Source: Nymphaea colorata (lineage: Eukaryota > Streptophyta > Magnoliopsida > Nymphaeales > Nymphaeaceae). Taken from it: a stretch of DNA of 64,000 nucleotides. Location of the stretch: contig NC_045139.1 in assembly GCF_008831285.2 (NCBI RefSeq), positions 34,259,706 to 34,323,705 on the forward strand, given 5' to 3'. The notes beneath the pieces were generated by a model, which did no database searches, had not been told where the DNA came from, and saw only the letters and a list, made by a program, of their open reading frames with translations. Made by a program: the position numbers and the translations under genes. Within the stretch, counting starts at the first letter, position 1; each line of letters begins with the position of its first letter. Of the stretch, positions 12,631 to 23,741 are shown piece after piece.

Positions 12631-15442
12631 TTTTTACCACAAGATCGAAGCTGGCTGTACTTTTTAGTAAAGAAAATAAAAAACCAATTATATATGAAGA
12701 GCTTGGTAGCTTATGCTTTAGTTAAGAGTTGGTAGCTAATTGTCTAGATGAGTCATCACATTAGGCAGAGGAAGCATGCGCCATACATTAGTCGGATCGA
12801 TGCTTTGAATCAGATTACTATTCAATTTCAGATTTTGCATGTTGTTTCATAACCAAATCCAAAACCAAGTCCTACATCTGACTGAGAAAGAATAAAAGTT
12901 CAACATGACTTCTTATAACTTTCAAACTTCATTCTAGTTTGATTCAATTATGATTTTTAAAATTGAGTTTGAATCCAAATCCAATTACATAACAATTCAC
13001 TTTAATCAATCCAAGCCCTTACGTAAATGCATGGCCCACGGAGGGAGAGAGAGAGAGAGTCGCTACCCGCCCAGTTACATTACACATCATTTGGCCAGAG
13101 GGAGAGAGAAAAACCTGCATGATTGGTGAAAGTTAGAAGAATGTAATTGAATATTTAGAGATATATTTTAAAATTTTCAAGTTGGTGGGTTTTTCCATAA
13201 GTAGGAATGCGTAAAGGGAAAAAAAATTTAAAATGAAAAGAACATAAAGAAGAGAGGAAAAGTGATGAACCTAGGAAGAGTGATTGGGAAGGAAAGGTGG
13301 AGCAAGGAAAGGGGAAGGAAATGATCTTCCCTCAAACTTGGTGTACTCAACCTAGTTTCCATGCTTACCGTTCAAAGCACTTCTCCAACCTCATACTTCA
13401 ATCCAAATGCATAAATGAATTCGTATTAGCAAGTATGGGTGGAGATAGGTGTGGATTATCTGTGGGAAATTGCTCATATGGATGTCAAATTTTTATTTTA
13501 TTTTCATATTAATATTATTTTTCAATAATTTTTTTGTTTACATACTAATTCTCCTTAAAATTTTAAAATCTTATAACTAGTGCTCCTTGTAGAAGTTCCA
13601 CTCCTGATAGCAAGAATTCATCAAGGTGGTCTTCATTATATATCTACTTCTACACTATATATATTTTTCTTTAACAAACACTATTTTTTATTTAGTTTAG
13701 ATTTTGAATTTAGGAATAACTGTAAAAAGATTGAATTGTAATAATCACGATGAATCATTTGGAATTTTGTGCCAGTCTGTGTCGTGGATTGGCGTTAGTA
13801 GCAGGCAGTTCGGCAACAAACTAAGGCCTCAGGGGAAAAAAAAACGTAAAAATATATTTTGCATTTTGATCATTTTTTCACATTTTATTACTATATTTTT
13901 AGTTTTGCATTTTGATTGTTTTATATTTACGCCAAAATTTAAAAAAAAAACAATTTTGTGAAAATATATCCAGGAAAAACCTTGATATTTAAAACACATA
14001 AATGACATTTGTAACAATGGTGTGAAGTCATTTAAAAGTTCAAAGAAGAATTAGGAGATGCTCAAGTGTGTTAACACGGTGCCTGTTGAGAGAGTGATAT
14101 GTTGGCACAATTGACAATATGGGGGTTTATAGACACAGCCAGACCTCACTTCTATTTCATGTGGCATCAACTATCTCTGCCTCAAAAAGAGAGCATTGAT
14201 ATGTAAGTTGAAGCATAGAATGAGCGTTACCCCGAGACATCGAAAGCAAACTTGATACCATATGAGAAAAGGGGGAAGATTATTGGCTTTGGCTCTCAGC
14301 CAAGCAGTAAGTAGGAAGAAAAACTTCTATTGTTCATCCAAAAATCCTCATGCTGAAAACTAGAGACTGATAAACTAAATATCTACCAAAACTAACACTA
14401 ATTAAAGATGTAAATAAGCAAAGCAGCTTAAATAATAAGGAAAGATAGTAAAACTTGTTTTTTTTTTCAATTTCATCAACCTCTATTATAAAATGCGTTA
14501 CGTCCTCTTTATATATATAAGAGAAAAGAAATGACTCTTTGCCTGGGGCCATGGGAATGAAAGTTGGATCTTTTGGATCCATTTGCAGGATGGTTTGGAT
14601 TTCCGGTGCCAAGTAATGGTCCAAAACATAACAAAATAATCAAAACGACCATAAGCAACTTTCTGGTATACAAATATTCTGTGTAACTGTTTCTGAGCCA
14701 GGAATATTTTGGACTTGAGCCCGCTCAAGCTTCAAGACCCCCCCTTCCATTTGTTTTTCTCAAAGCCAACTCAGTTGGTAACTTGAAAAAGAAATGGCAA
14801 CTACCATGTACCTCTTAAAAATATTTAACTGGGAATCCCAAATTATTGGTTATAACAGAAAATTTTGATTGCAACTATGCAAGCCAACAATAGTTATATG
14901 CTAAGAAAGTAGGAAATATCATGTATAGTTGTCATTCATATGTAAGCAACGGAAAGAACCAGCCAATGACTTTATATCAGCATTTTTTTCTCTACATTCA
15001 AGATTCAAAAGTGTCTGTATTACATATGTGGAAAAAGAATACACCAAGATAAATCAAGGAACAACTCTGTTTCCTCTGACCTCTCCATTCTACGCAGCCT
15101 CTTCCTCTTGGCAAAGCAATGAAAGTTCATAACCCATACAAAGGATAGTCCTGGACAGAGTACAAAACCCAAAATAAGGAAGACAGAACTTTCTAGTTAG
15201 CTGAAACCCTGGTGTAAAAAAGCGGCCCCATGACTGCCAAAAACCGGACCGCGGAAGCCCGCTTGGAGGAGTTCAAATGATCCGGCAAAAACGTCGAAAA
15301 ACAGCCATGGTCGAGCACCTCTGCCCGGAAAAAAAAGATGGCCAACCCAAAAATTCTTCAACTGGCTTCATTTTTTTGTGTATGCCTAGTCAACCACATG
15401 TATGTATCCAGATCATGATCTTTACAAGAGAGCCCCTTTGGC
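12631..15442. other. Gene-free part of copy B left of DVL gene 2
   Basis: Non-coding. Its anchors to block A are listed under the duplication. The module at 13830-14450 matches 7060-8130 instead. There is a GA microsatellite at about 13040-13060. Confidence 0.55.
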
Positions 15443-15586
15443 TCAGTCATCTCCGTGGATGTACCAGCACAATAACATGGTGGCGCACTGCCGGAGAATG
15501 TAGAGCCTAGCCTTTTGCTCCTTCACCAGCCGGCTGCAGCGCAGGGTGAAACACCTGTGCTTTGCCGAGCTCGAACTAATCGCCAT
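15443..15586 (-). CDS. DVL: DVL/RTFL micropeptide gene 2 (47 aa)
   Basis: Start at 15586, stop at 15443-15445; 47 codons, no intron. The RTF domain (about residues 23-41) is identical to gene 1: EQKARLYILRQCATMLLCW. Differences lie in the N-terminal part: Met3 is Ile and Arg15 is Leu. The last Asp is encoded by a synonymous codon. Keeping an intact frame and an unchanged C-terminal domain while the flanking DNA has diverged suggests both copies are under constraint, although two differences in a short gene are thin evidence. Membrane association and an effect on organ shape are inferred from the family. The upstream region is conserved with gene 1 to about 470 bp from the start. Confidence 0.88.
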   Translation of the reverse strand: MAISSSSAKHRCFTLRCSRLVKEQKARLYILRQCATMLLCWYIHGDD

Positions 15587-16828
15587 CTTCCTTGGTAAGA
15601 CTTAGTCTTAATTAGAACTAGAAAGGTAGGCCAAGATCTCGGTTCTTTTTCTCTGTCTCTGTCTCTCTCTGGTGAGCCCCTTAATTTGCAGGACTCTGGA
15701 TTAGAAAGAGACGATTTGAGTTTCTCTGGTTCAGATCATCAGCCTTATATATGTACACATGGAAGGGTGAGTGCTTGCATTCCATGATGGCCTTATTTTA
15801 AAATTGGGTTTCCTGAAAAGGGTTTTTGGCGTGGGGAAGTGGGGAATGGGAGGAAGGGAGGTGAATGGAGTCAGGTTAGGGACTTGGGCTGAGGGTTGGC
15901 CGCTTTCGAAAAAGCGGTGGTTGGGTCGTGTGTATTCCTACGGAACCTTCGGTCTTCGTTGTTCTTTATAAAACCAATGCAGTTTTTTATAAAATATATG
16001 TGAGACTATTATTGTAATTGCCGGAGGCCGACTGCTAGCTCCATTTGAGTTTTTCCTTTGCTAACCTGTTCATGGGTAAGCTTAAGTGCATGCATGCTTA
16101 TATATATATATATAAGAAAATTAAAATGGTGACTTTAGTTTTTTATAGACACCGAGCTATCTAATTAGAGTTGTTCAATATAACACGATAGACAGCTAAA
16201 AGGAAAATAAAAGAAAAAAATTGATGGGTATTTTTGTTCGATATAACACAATGAACCCCCGGCTCCGCCACTGCGAGCAGCGTTTCTCTGTCTTCGTGAG
16301 GCATGCACAAATCGGGGTTTAATTTGATTACTAGATATAGACTTTGATAACATTGGTTCCGCTCACCCCATTGCAACTAGTGGAATCGATCTCTCTATTC
16401 CTCCCTAGCACTTTCCTCTCATTCTTTCTCTAACTCACGTCCCTTTCCTTCTTTTCTCAATTAATACATAATTGAGCATTAACTAATCCACAACAACATT
16501 GTTTCCTTATGCTATTTAAATATGCCTCATAAAACGTGTTTATGGTACAAGTCATGGGGTATTGACCTCTACATTCAAATTATCAACGCGTATGATCCGC
16601 AAGATTGTAGCAAAATCAGTCTCCTCTTGGGTGATATAGCGTTAACTAGAAGAGGCCACCTTCTTGCTTGAGAAAACCTATGCTCGCTGCATGCATGTTC
16701 CAAGAGGGACAAAAGTAATGGATCGATCTTGCATGGGTTATTTAGCCAATTGAGTTCGCTGCGGGCATCATTCGAAAAAGGAAGCAGCCGCAAGCCAAAG
16801 GAAATTAAAAGTTCTAGCTCTAAAATCA
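15587..16828. other. Upstream region of DVL gene 2, non-coding
   Basis: Holds the DVL gene 2 leader and promoter side, then AT-rich sequence with a TA microsatellite near 16100. It is collinear with 2997-4760 apart from the GAGCTC-rich insert present only there. No gene is seen. Confidence 0.55.
15743..15751 (-). promoter_or_regulatory. TATA box of DVL gene 2
   Basis: TATATAAGG on the minus strand, about 157 bp before the start codon, at the place matching 3124-3132. The extra distance comes mainly from a CT-repeat expansion at about 15648-15671 in the leader. Confidence 0.6.
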
Positions 16829-16999
16829 TGGTGGAGCTATGATTTTTTAACTGTGGGGCACTTGAATTGGTTACACAAACTTGGTGTGGGCACTCTATAT
16901 AATTTTAAAGTCGTAACAATGTGATGTTGAGACATTATAATGGGATTTTGGCTGGTGTAGACTGTGGCCACCCAGCCAACAAGTAGCTCTGCTACTACT
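16829..16999. mobile_element. Small MITE with TGGCGGAGC-type ends, copy 1
   Basis: About 170 bp, starting TGGTGGAGCTA and ending TAGCTCTGCTACTA, an imperfect inverted pair. A second copy at 41896-42068 shares most of its length, including TTGGTGTGGGCACT and the GGCTGGCG-type stretch. It is absent from the matching place in block A (about 4790), so it inserted after the duplication. It is non-coding. Confidence 0.65.
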
Positions 17000-17344
17000 T
17001 GGAAATCGAGGCAATGACATTATCCACGTACCATCCTCACAATACGGGCAAATTAAGCACTTGAGCGTTATGTTATCGGGGTCAAAGAGATCCATTTGCT
17101 TTTAATTAAGGAATGATTGGAAATGGTAGATCAAGAAGATGAAGTCATCTAGGATCGAATACCTGGCTAAGTAGAAGGGGCTTCATTTGAGAATTTATTC
17201 ACAAAGATTAACATTCTATGGATTAGAGGTAAATGGTTTGAAGGGAAAGGGAGAGAGAGAGAGGAGGGGCTAAGACCAAGCCACATTTTAGCCTCAAGAA
17301 CAGCAACCTCAACCCAAATCAACACTCATCCAAAGGACAGAAAT

Positions 17345-17510
17345 ACGTGAGGGAGCCCACTTTCTGAAACCTTAATTTAGTGGTTGGACTTTGATGGACC
17401 TAGGTAGTTATATGAGGCAACTCCACGAGACCCAAGTCACTCTCCCACGTCTAATTGAAAATTTTTTAACTATATATTTAGTTCCCTATGGAAAAAAATT
17501 TCTAGTTCTT
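17345..17510. repeat. Short dispersed repeat with CCACGAGA core, copy 2
   Basis: Shares CCTTAATTTAGTGGTTG, CTCCACGAGACCCAAGTCA and AATTGAAAATTTTTTAACTA with copies at 7870, 41130 and 42385. Non-coding. Confidence 0.55.
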
Positions 17511-17655
17511 CCCTTGCACTCATCAATACTATTAGAATAACACCCTCCATAATCGAACTGAACTGAGGACATAGTAAATGCCATACAACCCGACTAACTG
17601 GGGTGGCTTCACAACAAGGCATATGAAGACATGTTTGTGATTTTGAATACTGACA

Positions 17656-18256
17656 TAAAACATGTTTGATGAAATACTTGTGTGAGGAGATCAACTGTAG
17701 AGCTTGACTCCATCTCGCCTGTTGGTGTTTTACATGTGCTTTGCTTGAAATGCCATCCTTTGTCCTAAGCACATGAAAGAAACTATTGCCTAATATACCT
17801 GAGTCAAAGGTCCATTCTTCATGAACCTACTGCAGAAGGTGAACGATGATGTTTCTCATGTCACCATTTGTTGCTACTATAATAATGCCTAGATACAAAA
17901 AAGTACAAATATAATTGCTCTAGGCAATCTAACTCTCTCTCTCTCTCTCTCTCTTTATAAAAAATTCAAGATTTATGCTCTTTGCAGGGCAAGTGTGGGT
18001 AACATGTGGGAAATTGCCCACACACACCCACAAAAGTGTTTGTTTTTATATTGACACCTGATCTGTGCTGATGTGAGATCCTTGAGATCTCAAATCCATG
18101 GATTTAAGGTCGAAACCCCCCTCTCCGACCCATCTGACCTTCAATCCATGGTTTTTAACATATAGCATAGATTTAAAATCCTAAATCCATGCTACTGAGA
18201 TCCTAATCTCCCAAAACACACCTTTTTATACTACCCGAAGCTATCAAATCCAACCT
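17656..18256. other. Gene-free spacer
   Basis: Non-coding, with a CT microsatellite at about 17934-17954. Around 18061-18220 are repeated phrases of the kind AAATCCATG and GATCCTA. No gene is recognised. Confidence 0.5.
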
Positions 18257-18679
18257 TAAGGGCCCGTTTGATGGGTGGGTGAAATGGCCTGGGGAGAGGT
18301 AAATCTGTACGAGCGGATGAAATTTCACCCGCCCGATTAAAAACCCATCAAACGTGGTGAATTTTCACCCGTTTAACTCAAAAGGGAGCGGGTGAAATTT
18401 CACCCGCTAGAAAGTCGGAGCTCGGATTTTCGAGCGGGTGAAATTTCACCCGTTTTTGGGCCTCCGCAGCTCATGCTCCCTCTTGCCTTCACCCGCTCGA
18501 GTTTCACCCGTTTTTGGCCCTCCGCAGCTCCTGTTCCCTCCTGCCTTCTCACCGTCTTACCACAGTACCACAGTAGAACGAGCTCGCCTCTCCGTTCCGC
18601 CGTCGCCTTTCTACTCCTCCGCTAGCATGCTTTCTCCCTTTCTCTCTCTGATGCCTTTCCTTTCTCTCTTGCCCTAAGT

Positions 18680-19155
18680 TCTTCTAGATTTGGGCGTTTC
18701 ATTTGCTGAGGAGTCTCTGTATCCCTCTTTGCCGGCTTGATGTTTTGTTCTACATAAACATGAAATCTTCATGAGAAAAACTTGATTTGGGCGTTTCATT
18801 TGCTGCCCTCTCCACCGCCAGTTGCTCCTTACTCCTCCTCTTCCCGCTCTCTGTCTTTTTTTACCATGGAGCACGATGATCGGGGGTTTTTTTACCATGA
18901 AATCTGCTCAATATCTTTCTCGCTTCTCCTGCTTCTAGATTTGGGTGTTTCATTTGTTGCCTTGTCTCTGCGTCCCTCTTTGCCGGCTTGATTTTTTTTT
19001 GCATAAACATGAAATCTTGATGAGAAAAAGTTGATTTGCTGCCCTCTGTTACGCCCCATGATGTTTTTTCTCTGATTGCTTCTTTTTGTATTGATGGAAC
19101 CGTGAAGAATTCCACCGCCAGTTGCTCCTTACTCCTCCTCTCTCGCTCTGTCTTT
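18680..19155 (+). repeat. Direct duplication inside the PIF/Harbinger-like element
   Basis: The segment at 18680-18860 recurs at about 18935-19155. Shared blocks include CCCTCTTTGCCGGCTTGAT, CATAAACATGAAATCTT and CCACCGCCAGTTGCTCCTTA, in the same order. It looks like a duplicated leader or intron segment of the captured gene. Confidence 0.75.
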
Positions 19156-19536
19156 TTCTGCTTAAATCCGAGATACTTTGTGGATTTTGAGTTCCCGTTC
19201 AATCGATTGCCTGGTGGCTGCCGAAATGAGGAAAGCACCAAATCTCTTGCTCGTCTTATGAGCAAGCCTTCTTTTGTTCATATCAGTGATCAACTCTTGC
19301 ATAGGTTGCTTACTTGCTTTACTGACCATAGCTTCATGGCGATGCAGCAGGCATGGCTGGCACTTGGGGACATGCCCAAGGAGCAAGCCAGGGAAGAGTT
19401 CATCAATCTCCTGACCTCTCTGTTGCCGGATTGGAGAGATTGGTTTGATAAGAATGTCTGCTTTGATGGAGACGGTGGAGAGGTGGGGAGGATCATGAAG
19501 AGGTTTCAGCAGCAAAGGTGTGCACTTTATGGCTAA
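19036..19536 (+). pseudogene. Acyl-CoA-binding-domain-like gene fragment within the transposon
   Basis: Open frame of 166 codons. Residues about 104-136 (QQAWLALGDMPKEQAREEF, then LLPDW) resemble the last half of an acyl-CoA-binding domain: a Trp, LG-x-M, Glu/Ala and P-x-W pattern. The first helices of that domain, which supply much of the acyl-CoA contact, are not visible, and the N-terminal 60 residues read like translated leader sequence. The frame starts within the duplicated segment. It is most likely a captured exon or exons of a host gene rather than a complete gene. The domain call is a pattern match by eye and may be wrong. Confidence 0.45.
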
Positions 19537-20591
19537 GATGTAGAGTTTGGTCGTTGAATTTTTAGGGTTTGGGGGAGTTGGTACTCGTTAATACAGAGTT
19601 TGCTGTGGATATGCGTTCTATTCTGGTTTCATGGCCGACGATATGTTGTTATTTGGTAGTATTGTACACAATGAAATGAAGTGATAATTTATTGGTAAAC
19701 ATATGTTGGTAGTATCTTACTGAACCTTGGGTTTTATGAATGCATCAAGTTCTGAATCGCTCTATATTCAATGAAGGTTTTTGTTGATTATGCGTTCGTT
19801 CTGGATGTGTTTAACTAAATTAATGGTGCGATCGATCGATGAGATGGAAGAGGGGCTTTCTAAGGAACCTTGATGTATTGGTCTTGAATGGATTCTGAAC
19901 TTTGATTTCGATAGTTTTATGTGTTGCATAATTGATTGCTTATTGTTGTTAAGTGGAATACCTTTTGTTGTGAATGGAAAAGGTGGATAGTGGGAGGCAA
20001 ATTTTGAACTGTCTATATGATTTGATTTTGTGGAGGGCTTCTCATTATTCATATGCCTCGTTGTTAGTATCACTATTTTTTTGCACCAGTTTCATTTTAA
20101 ATTTATGAGCATCGAGGTTGCACCAGTTTCATATCTAATATAATCGCTTTTTGGTGTTTTCTGGTGATTGCCCATGTGCGACTTTCAGTTGTTCGCTTTT
20201 TGTTCAATGGAAGGCTGATAATGGAATCGGGTTTTGTGGGTTTTAGGTGTTGTGCTAGAGCCTTAGACAATAGGCAATGATAATTCGGTTGTCTGCTTTC
20301 GTGCCTTGATTTCCTGAATGCCTAGACAAGAAAGAGCAACCTTTTGATGTCTTCCTTTGTCATCTCCCAAGTCAGATTTGGAGAGAAGAAGACAAAAAAA
20401 ACAACATTTACCATGTTAATTTCTTCATGTGCATCAAACAGGGTTAAATTTACCACGGTAAATTATTCCCGCACATCAAACAGGGCCTCAGATTGAAAGA
20501 AGGAGAAATTCATCCTGTAAATTTTTCCAGAAAAATTTACCATGATAAATTTACCGCGTTAAATTTTACCCGCCCATCAAACGGACCCTAA

Positions 20592-21734
20592 GGTAGAAGA
20601 TCCATTGTCACATACTACACGCGATTTCTATCAAAACCTATTATCATGATCCAACATTCCTGACGTTTTGCTCCACTACTGGCCACACCATACATATCGG
20701 AGTTGTGGCCAAATATATAAACTTCTGTATCATTCCACTCTCGATTTGCATCTATACATGGCTTTAAACATTTGAATAGGGTTTTGTTATAGAATGTAAA
20801 ACATGTTTCGTTGTGGATGATATAAAAGGTCTTGTTGGCAATAACATGTTAATAACAGTCTACTTTAATAGCACATTGTTGCACTGGTAAAGTAACATTT
20901 GTTTCATGAATCTGTTTCATTAATAGAACGATATTTCATTTTTTGTATTATCAAATGATCAGCATTTATACTCGTTTACTAAAAAATTTTACTTCTACCC
21001 GAAAATTTTTTTATATACTTTCAAAGTGGTGCAATGACCTTTTATAGTTTGAACAACCCTTGAATTTTGAAAATTTCCAAAAGACTAATGTCCAATGTCT
21101 CCAATTTTTATCATTCATGCCCATCAAACACAAAAACTTGTTTCTAAAAATGCAAATCTGCAAAATTCAAACAAACTTGTTTTGGAAATTGGCGTTTTCT
21201 TTCTCATTTCTCCAATTCTAGAATTAAGATGATGGAATTAGCATTCATGAATCCTAATTCCATGAGAGCAAAGACTATCTAAGTGTCTACTATCAGAATG
21301 TACCATTATCTCTCCTCTCTTGCCAATCAAGGTACATTATGAAGCTAGTTTGGCAAAAGTTGCATAATCTAAATTCCTGTGGATGTTATTCTCCTATTGG
21401 TATTGAGAGTTTATTGGTTTGACCTCTTAACTTTATGTTAAAAAGTGTTTTAGACAAAATGAGCAACTCTTAATGTGTTTATAAACACTAATTTTATATA
21501 AATCATGCTTTAGTTCAATTTACTTTCATTAAAAAAATGATCTTTTCTACTATCAAAATTTTGATTTTATAAAATCCGTTAATTTTTTATTATTAAAAAA
21601 TTATAAAATAAAAAATGGTTAATTTAATATATGCTTCTCATTAAATCACTTTTAAAATCATATTTATAAAGTTTTAATAAATTTTTAATGGATTTGGTTT
21701 CTGTCTCTTACTCAAATAGTTTATTTTTTACAAA

Positions 21735-21766
<32 letters not shown>

Positions 21767-23741
21767 AGAGAATTTGAACTTAGCCAGCTAACATTCAGTA
21801 CCGGATGGGTAAATTTAAATTATACGAGCTAAAAAAGTGTTGCAACTGCTGCGTGTATTCTCCACAGAAATCTTTGGACATGGTTTTCAGTCTGACAGTT
21901 TTTAGCATAAAAAAAGTTAAATAACGAACGTCGGCCGCATATTTGGGGCAGGCGAAGACTCAGCCAATGTTCATCTTCACCATCGGATCTGCAATAGATC
22001 GAACAGTGCCTTTTAGACTTTTCCCCTAATTCATGCTGCCCTCCTTCCCTTCCACTTCCCCTTCCCCTGCCCGTCTCCCTTTCTTCTGCAAAAGAATACA
22101 TCGCCCTTCGCTCACTGTCGCCTGGTGGAGGTCACCGGCTATCGGCTGCCGTCTTTCAACTGGTCCCAACACTGCAGACCGGTGCCGGTGATGCGAGACT
22201 GTGTTGTCCGGCGGAACAGCTGCCTAAGCATCCACTGCCCTCGTCTCAACTGGAGCCGATGCCGCATAAGCATCCACACCAATCCATCACCGTGTCCCGG
22301 TAACAGACATACTGGAGTCACCGAAGACTGAGTGTTTGTTCGCTATTCGAGCCACATCACGGCCCCCTGTATCGTTCGCGACAACCCAGGTAAGTCTCTC
22401 TGCCCTTTTTGCACATAAAAAATAATGAGAGAAACCGTGATGCGCACTTGCTGGATGTTGGTTCAGTCGCCAGAAGGTGTACCATCATTTTATAAGTCGA
22501 GAGAATTTCACTCACAAACTTTTTCTTGTGCATCCAAGCAATTGCCCTTTTATTACGATTTATGTTGTTTCCATATCAATCAGAGGTTCTATTTACCTTC
22601 TGCTCACTGAACTTCTTCAGACATAATTTTTGTGGTAGAAGATGCCAAGATGGCATAGTGTACTTATACTGGGGCACCCAATTGAAAAATTATGCATGAC
22701 AAAAGAAATTTGGACTTTCTGATGCATTGCACATGGCAGCCATTCAGCATCACCACGTTAACTTTCTAGTTGGAGATTTAATAGCATTCTCTAAAAGTGA
22801 TAAGAGATTGTACTTTATGATGAAATCTAAAATATAGATGCATGGTCATATATGAAAAGATTAAACTACCTTTTTCGTTAAATGGGATAACAGATCATGA
22901 TAAAGATAAACGCGTTCATAGGAGAAGCTTTTTCTTTTATTAGGTGTATAATTAATACTAGAACATGCCATGTCTGTCTAATTTGAAATTACTTACATTA
23001 CGACTATCTGATTGTTTTATGTGATTGTTGAACTGGTATTTGTCGTCATGTGTTTTCTATCTGAACAAAGATGTAAGTTGCTAATGCTCAATTTGTTGAT
23101 TATTCATGTATACCAATGTTTAGATACTATGCTCCAGGTCTGGAATTTTTTATGTTTATTGTTGGAGTGATTTCAAGTGCAAAGGATTTCCTTGACGCAA
23201 TCACAAGGGCAGCTGATATTGCAGCCAAGTAAAGCCTACTTGGTTACTTTTGGGACCGTGAGCGTCGGCATTTTCAATCTCCCAAGCCCCGGTGGAGTCA
23301 TTTATCCTAATCTAGCTAGGCTATCTTAAGCTTCTGCATCTTAATTTGCTTAATGGCAATTTTGTTTCTTCTCAATCTCTTACAGCTATGCACTAATTTA
23401 TCAACTCAGTAACCCATCTAAAGATTTAAAGTAAAAAACTTGTCTAAGTTTTCATGCGATGAGGACCTTGAAACCTGCAAAGTTCAGGTAGCCAATCTAC
23501 TTACCTTGTATCTGTAGTTAGAGAATAACTTGTTTACCAGGTAGCCAATTTCTTGTTCTTTAGTTACTCTTAACCACCTATATCACTCAATAGTGCATCA
23601 TTTAATTGCTTCTATGTATTTTATGGTACAACATGAACCTAATGTAGGAAGACCATTTTATGGGTGCAAGAACTATGTATGTATTTAGCTTTATGATGAA
23701 CATGTACAATGTAGATATGCAAGATCGGTTGATTAGCCATT
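20592..23741. other. Gene-free stretch between the transposon and the BAHD gene
   Basis: No complete gene is seen. A GC-richer piece at about 22020-22390 ends in CAG followed by GTAAGT and looks like a non-coding first exon. A 38-codon open frame at 23116-23232 ends in ITRAADIAAK before its stop. Together they could be remains of a transcript, but no protein family is recognised. A dispersed repeat lies at 21425-21790, with a TA microsatellite at about 21738-21766. Confidence 0.4.
21425..21790 (-). repeat. AT-rich dispersed repeat family W, copy 1
   Basis: Shares, inverted, the order GTAAGAGACAAAAACCA, TGATCTTAAGAGTGATTTG, AATATATATTAA and TGAACTAAAGCATGATTTA with 34440-34790, 43780-44170 and 52029-52395. 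It is about 350 bp and non-coding. Degenerate DNA-element remains are likely. Confidence 0.6.

Larger units (their letters stand above)
8141..17655 (+). repeat. Segmental duplication, copy B
   Basis: Partner of 381-5340. Removing the LINE (about 4.2 kb) brings it to about 5.3 kb, close to copy A. It carries DVL gene 2 at 15443-15586 and an extra module (13830-14450) similar to 7060-8130. B-specific insertions are the LINE and a small MITE at 16829-16999. The copies keep long runs of near identity around the DVL genes and are more diverged elsewhere. Confidence 0.85.
18260..20588. mobile_element. PIF/Harbinger-like element, 2.3 kb, with captured sequence
   Basis: Left end GGGCCCGTTTGATGGGTGGG and right end, read inverted, GGGTCCGTTTGATGGGCGGG form matching terminal inverted repeats. 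Both sides are flanked by TAA (18257-18259 and 20589-20591), the 3-bp target type of PIF/Harbinger elements. Sub-terminal copies of GCGGGTGAAATTTCACCCGC occur near the left end, and a further CATCAAACAGGG motif lies at about 20433 and 20477 near the right end. No DDE transposase or Myb-like partner is recognisable, so the element is non-autonomous. The interior is GC-richer than its surroundings, with a direct duplication and an acyl-CoA-binding-like open frame, suggesting captured host gene sequence. Confidence 0.75.
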
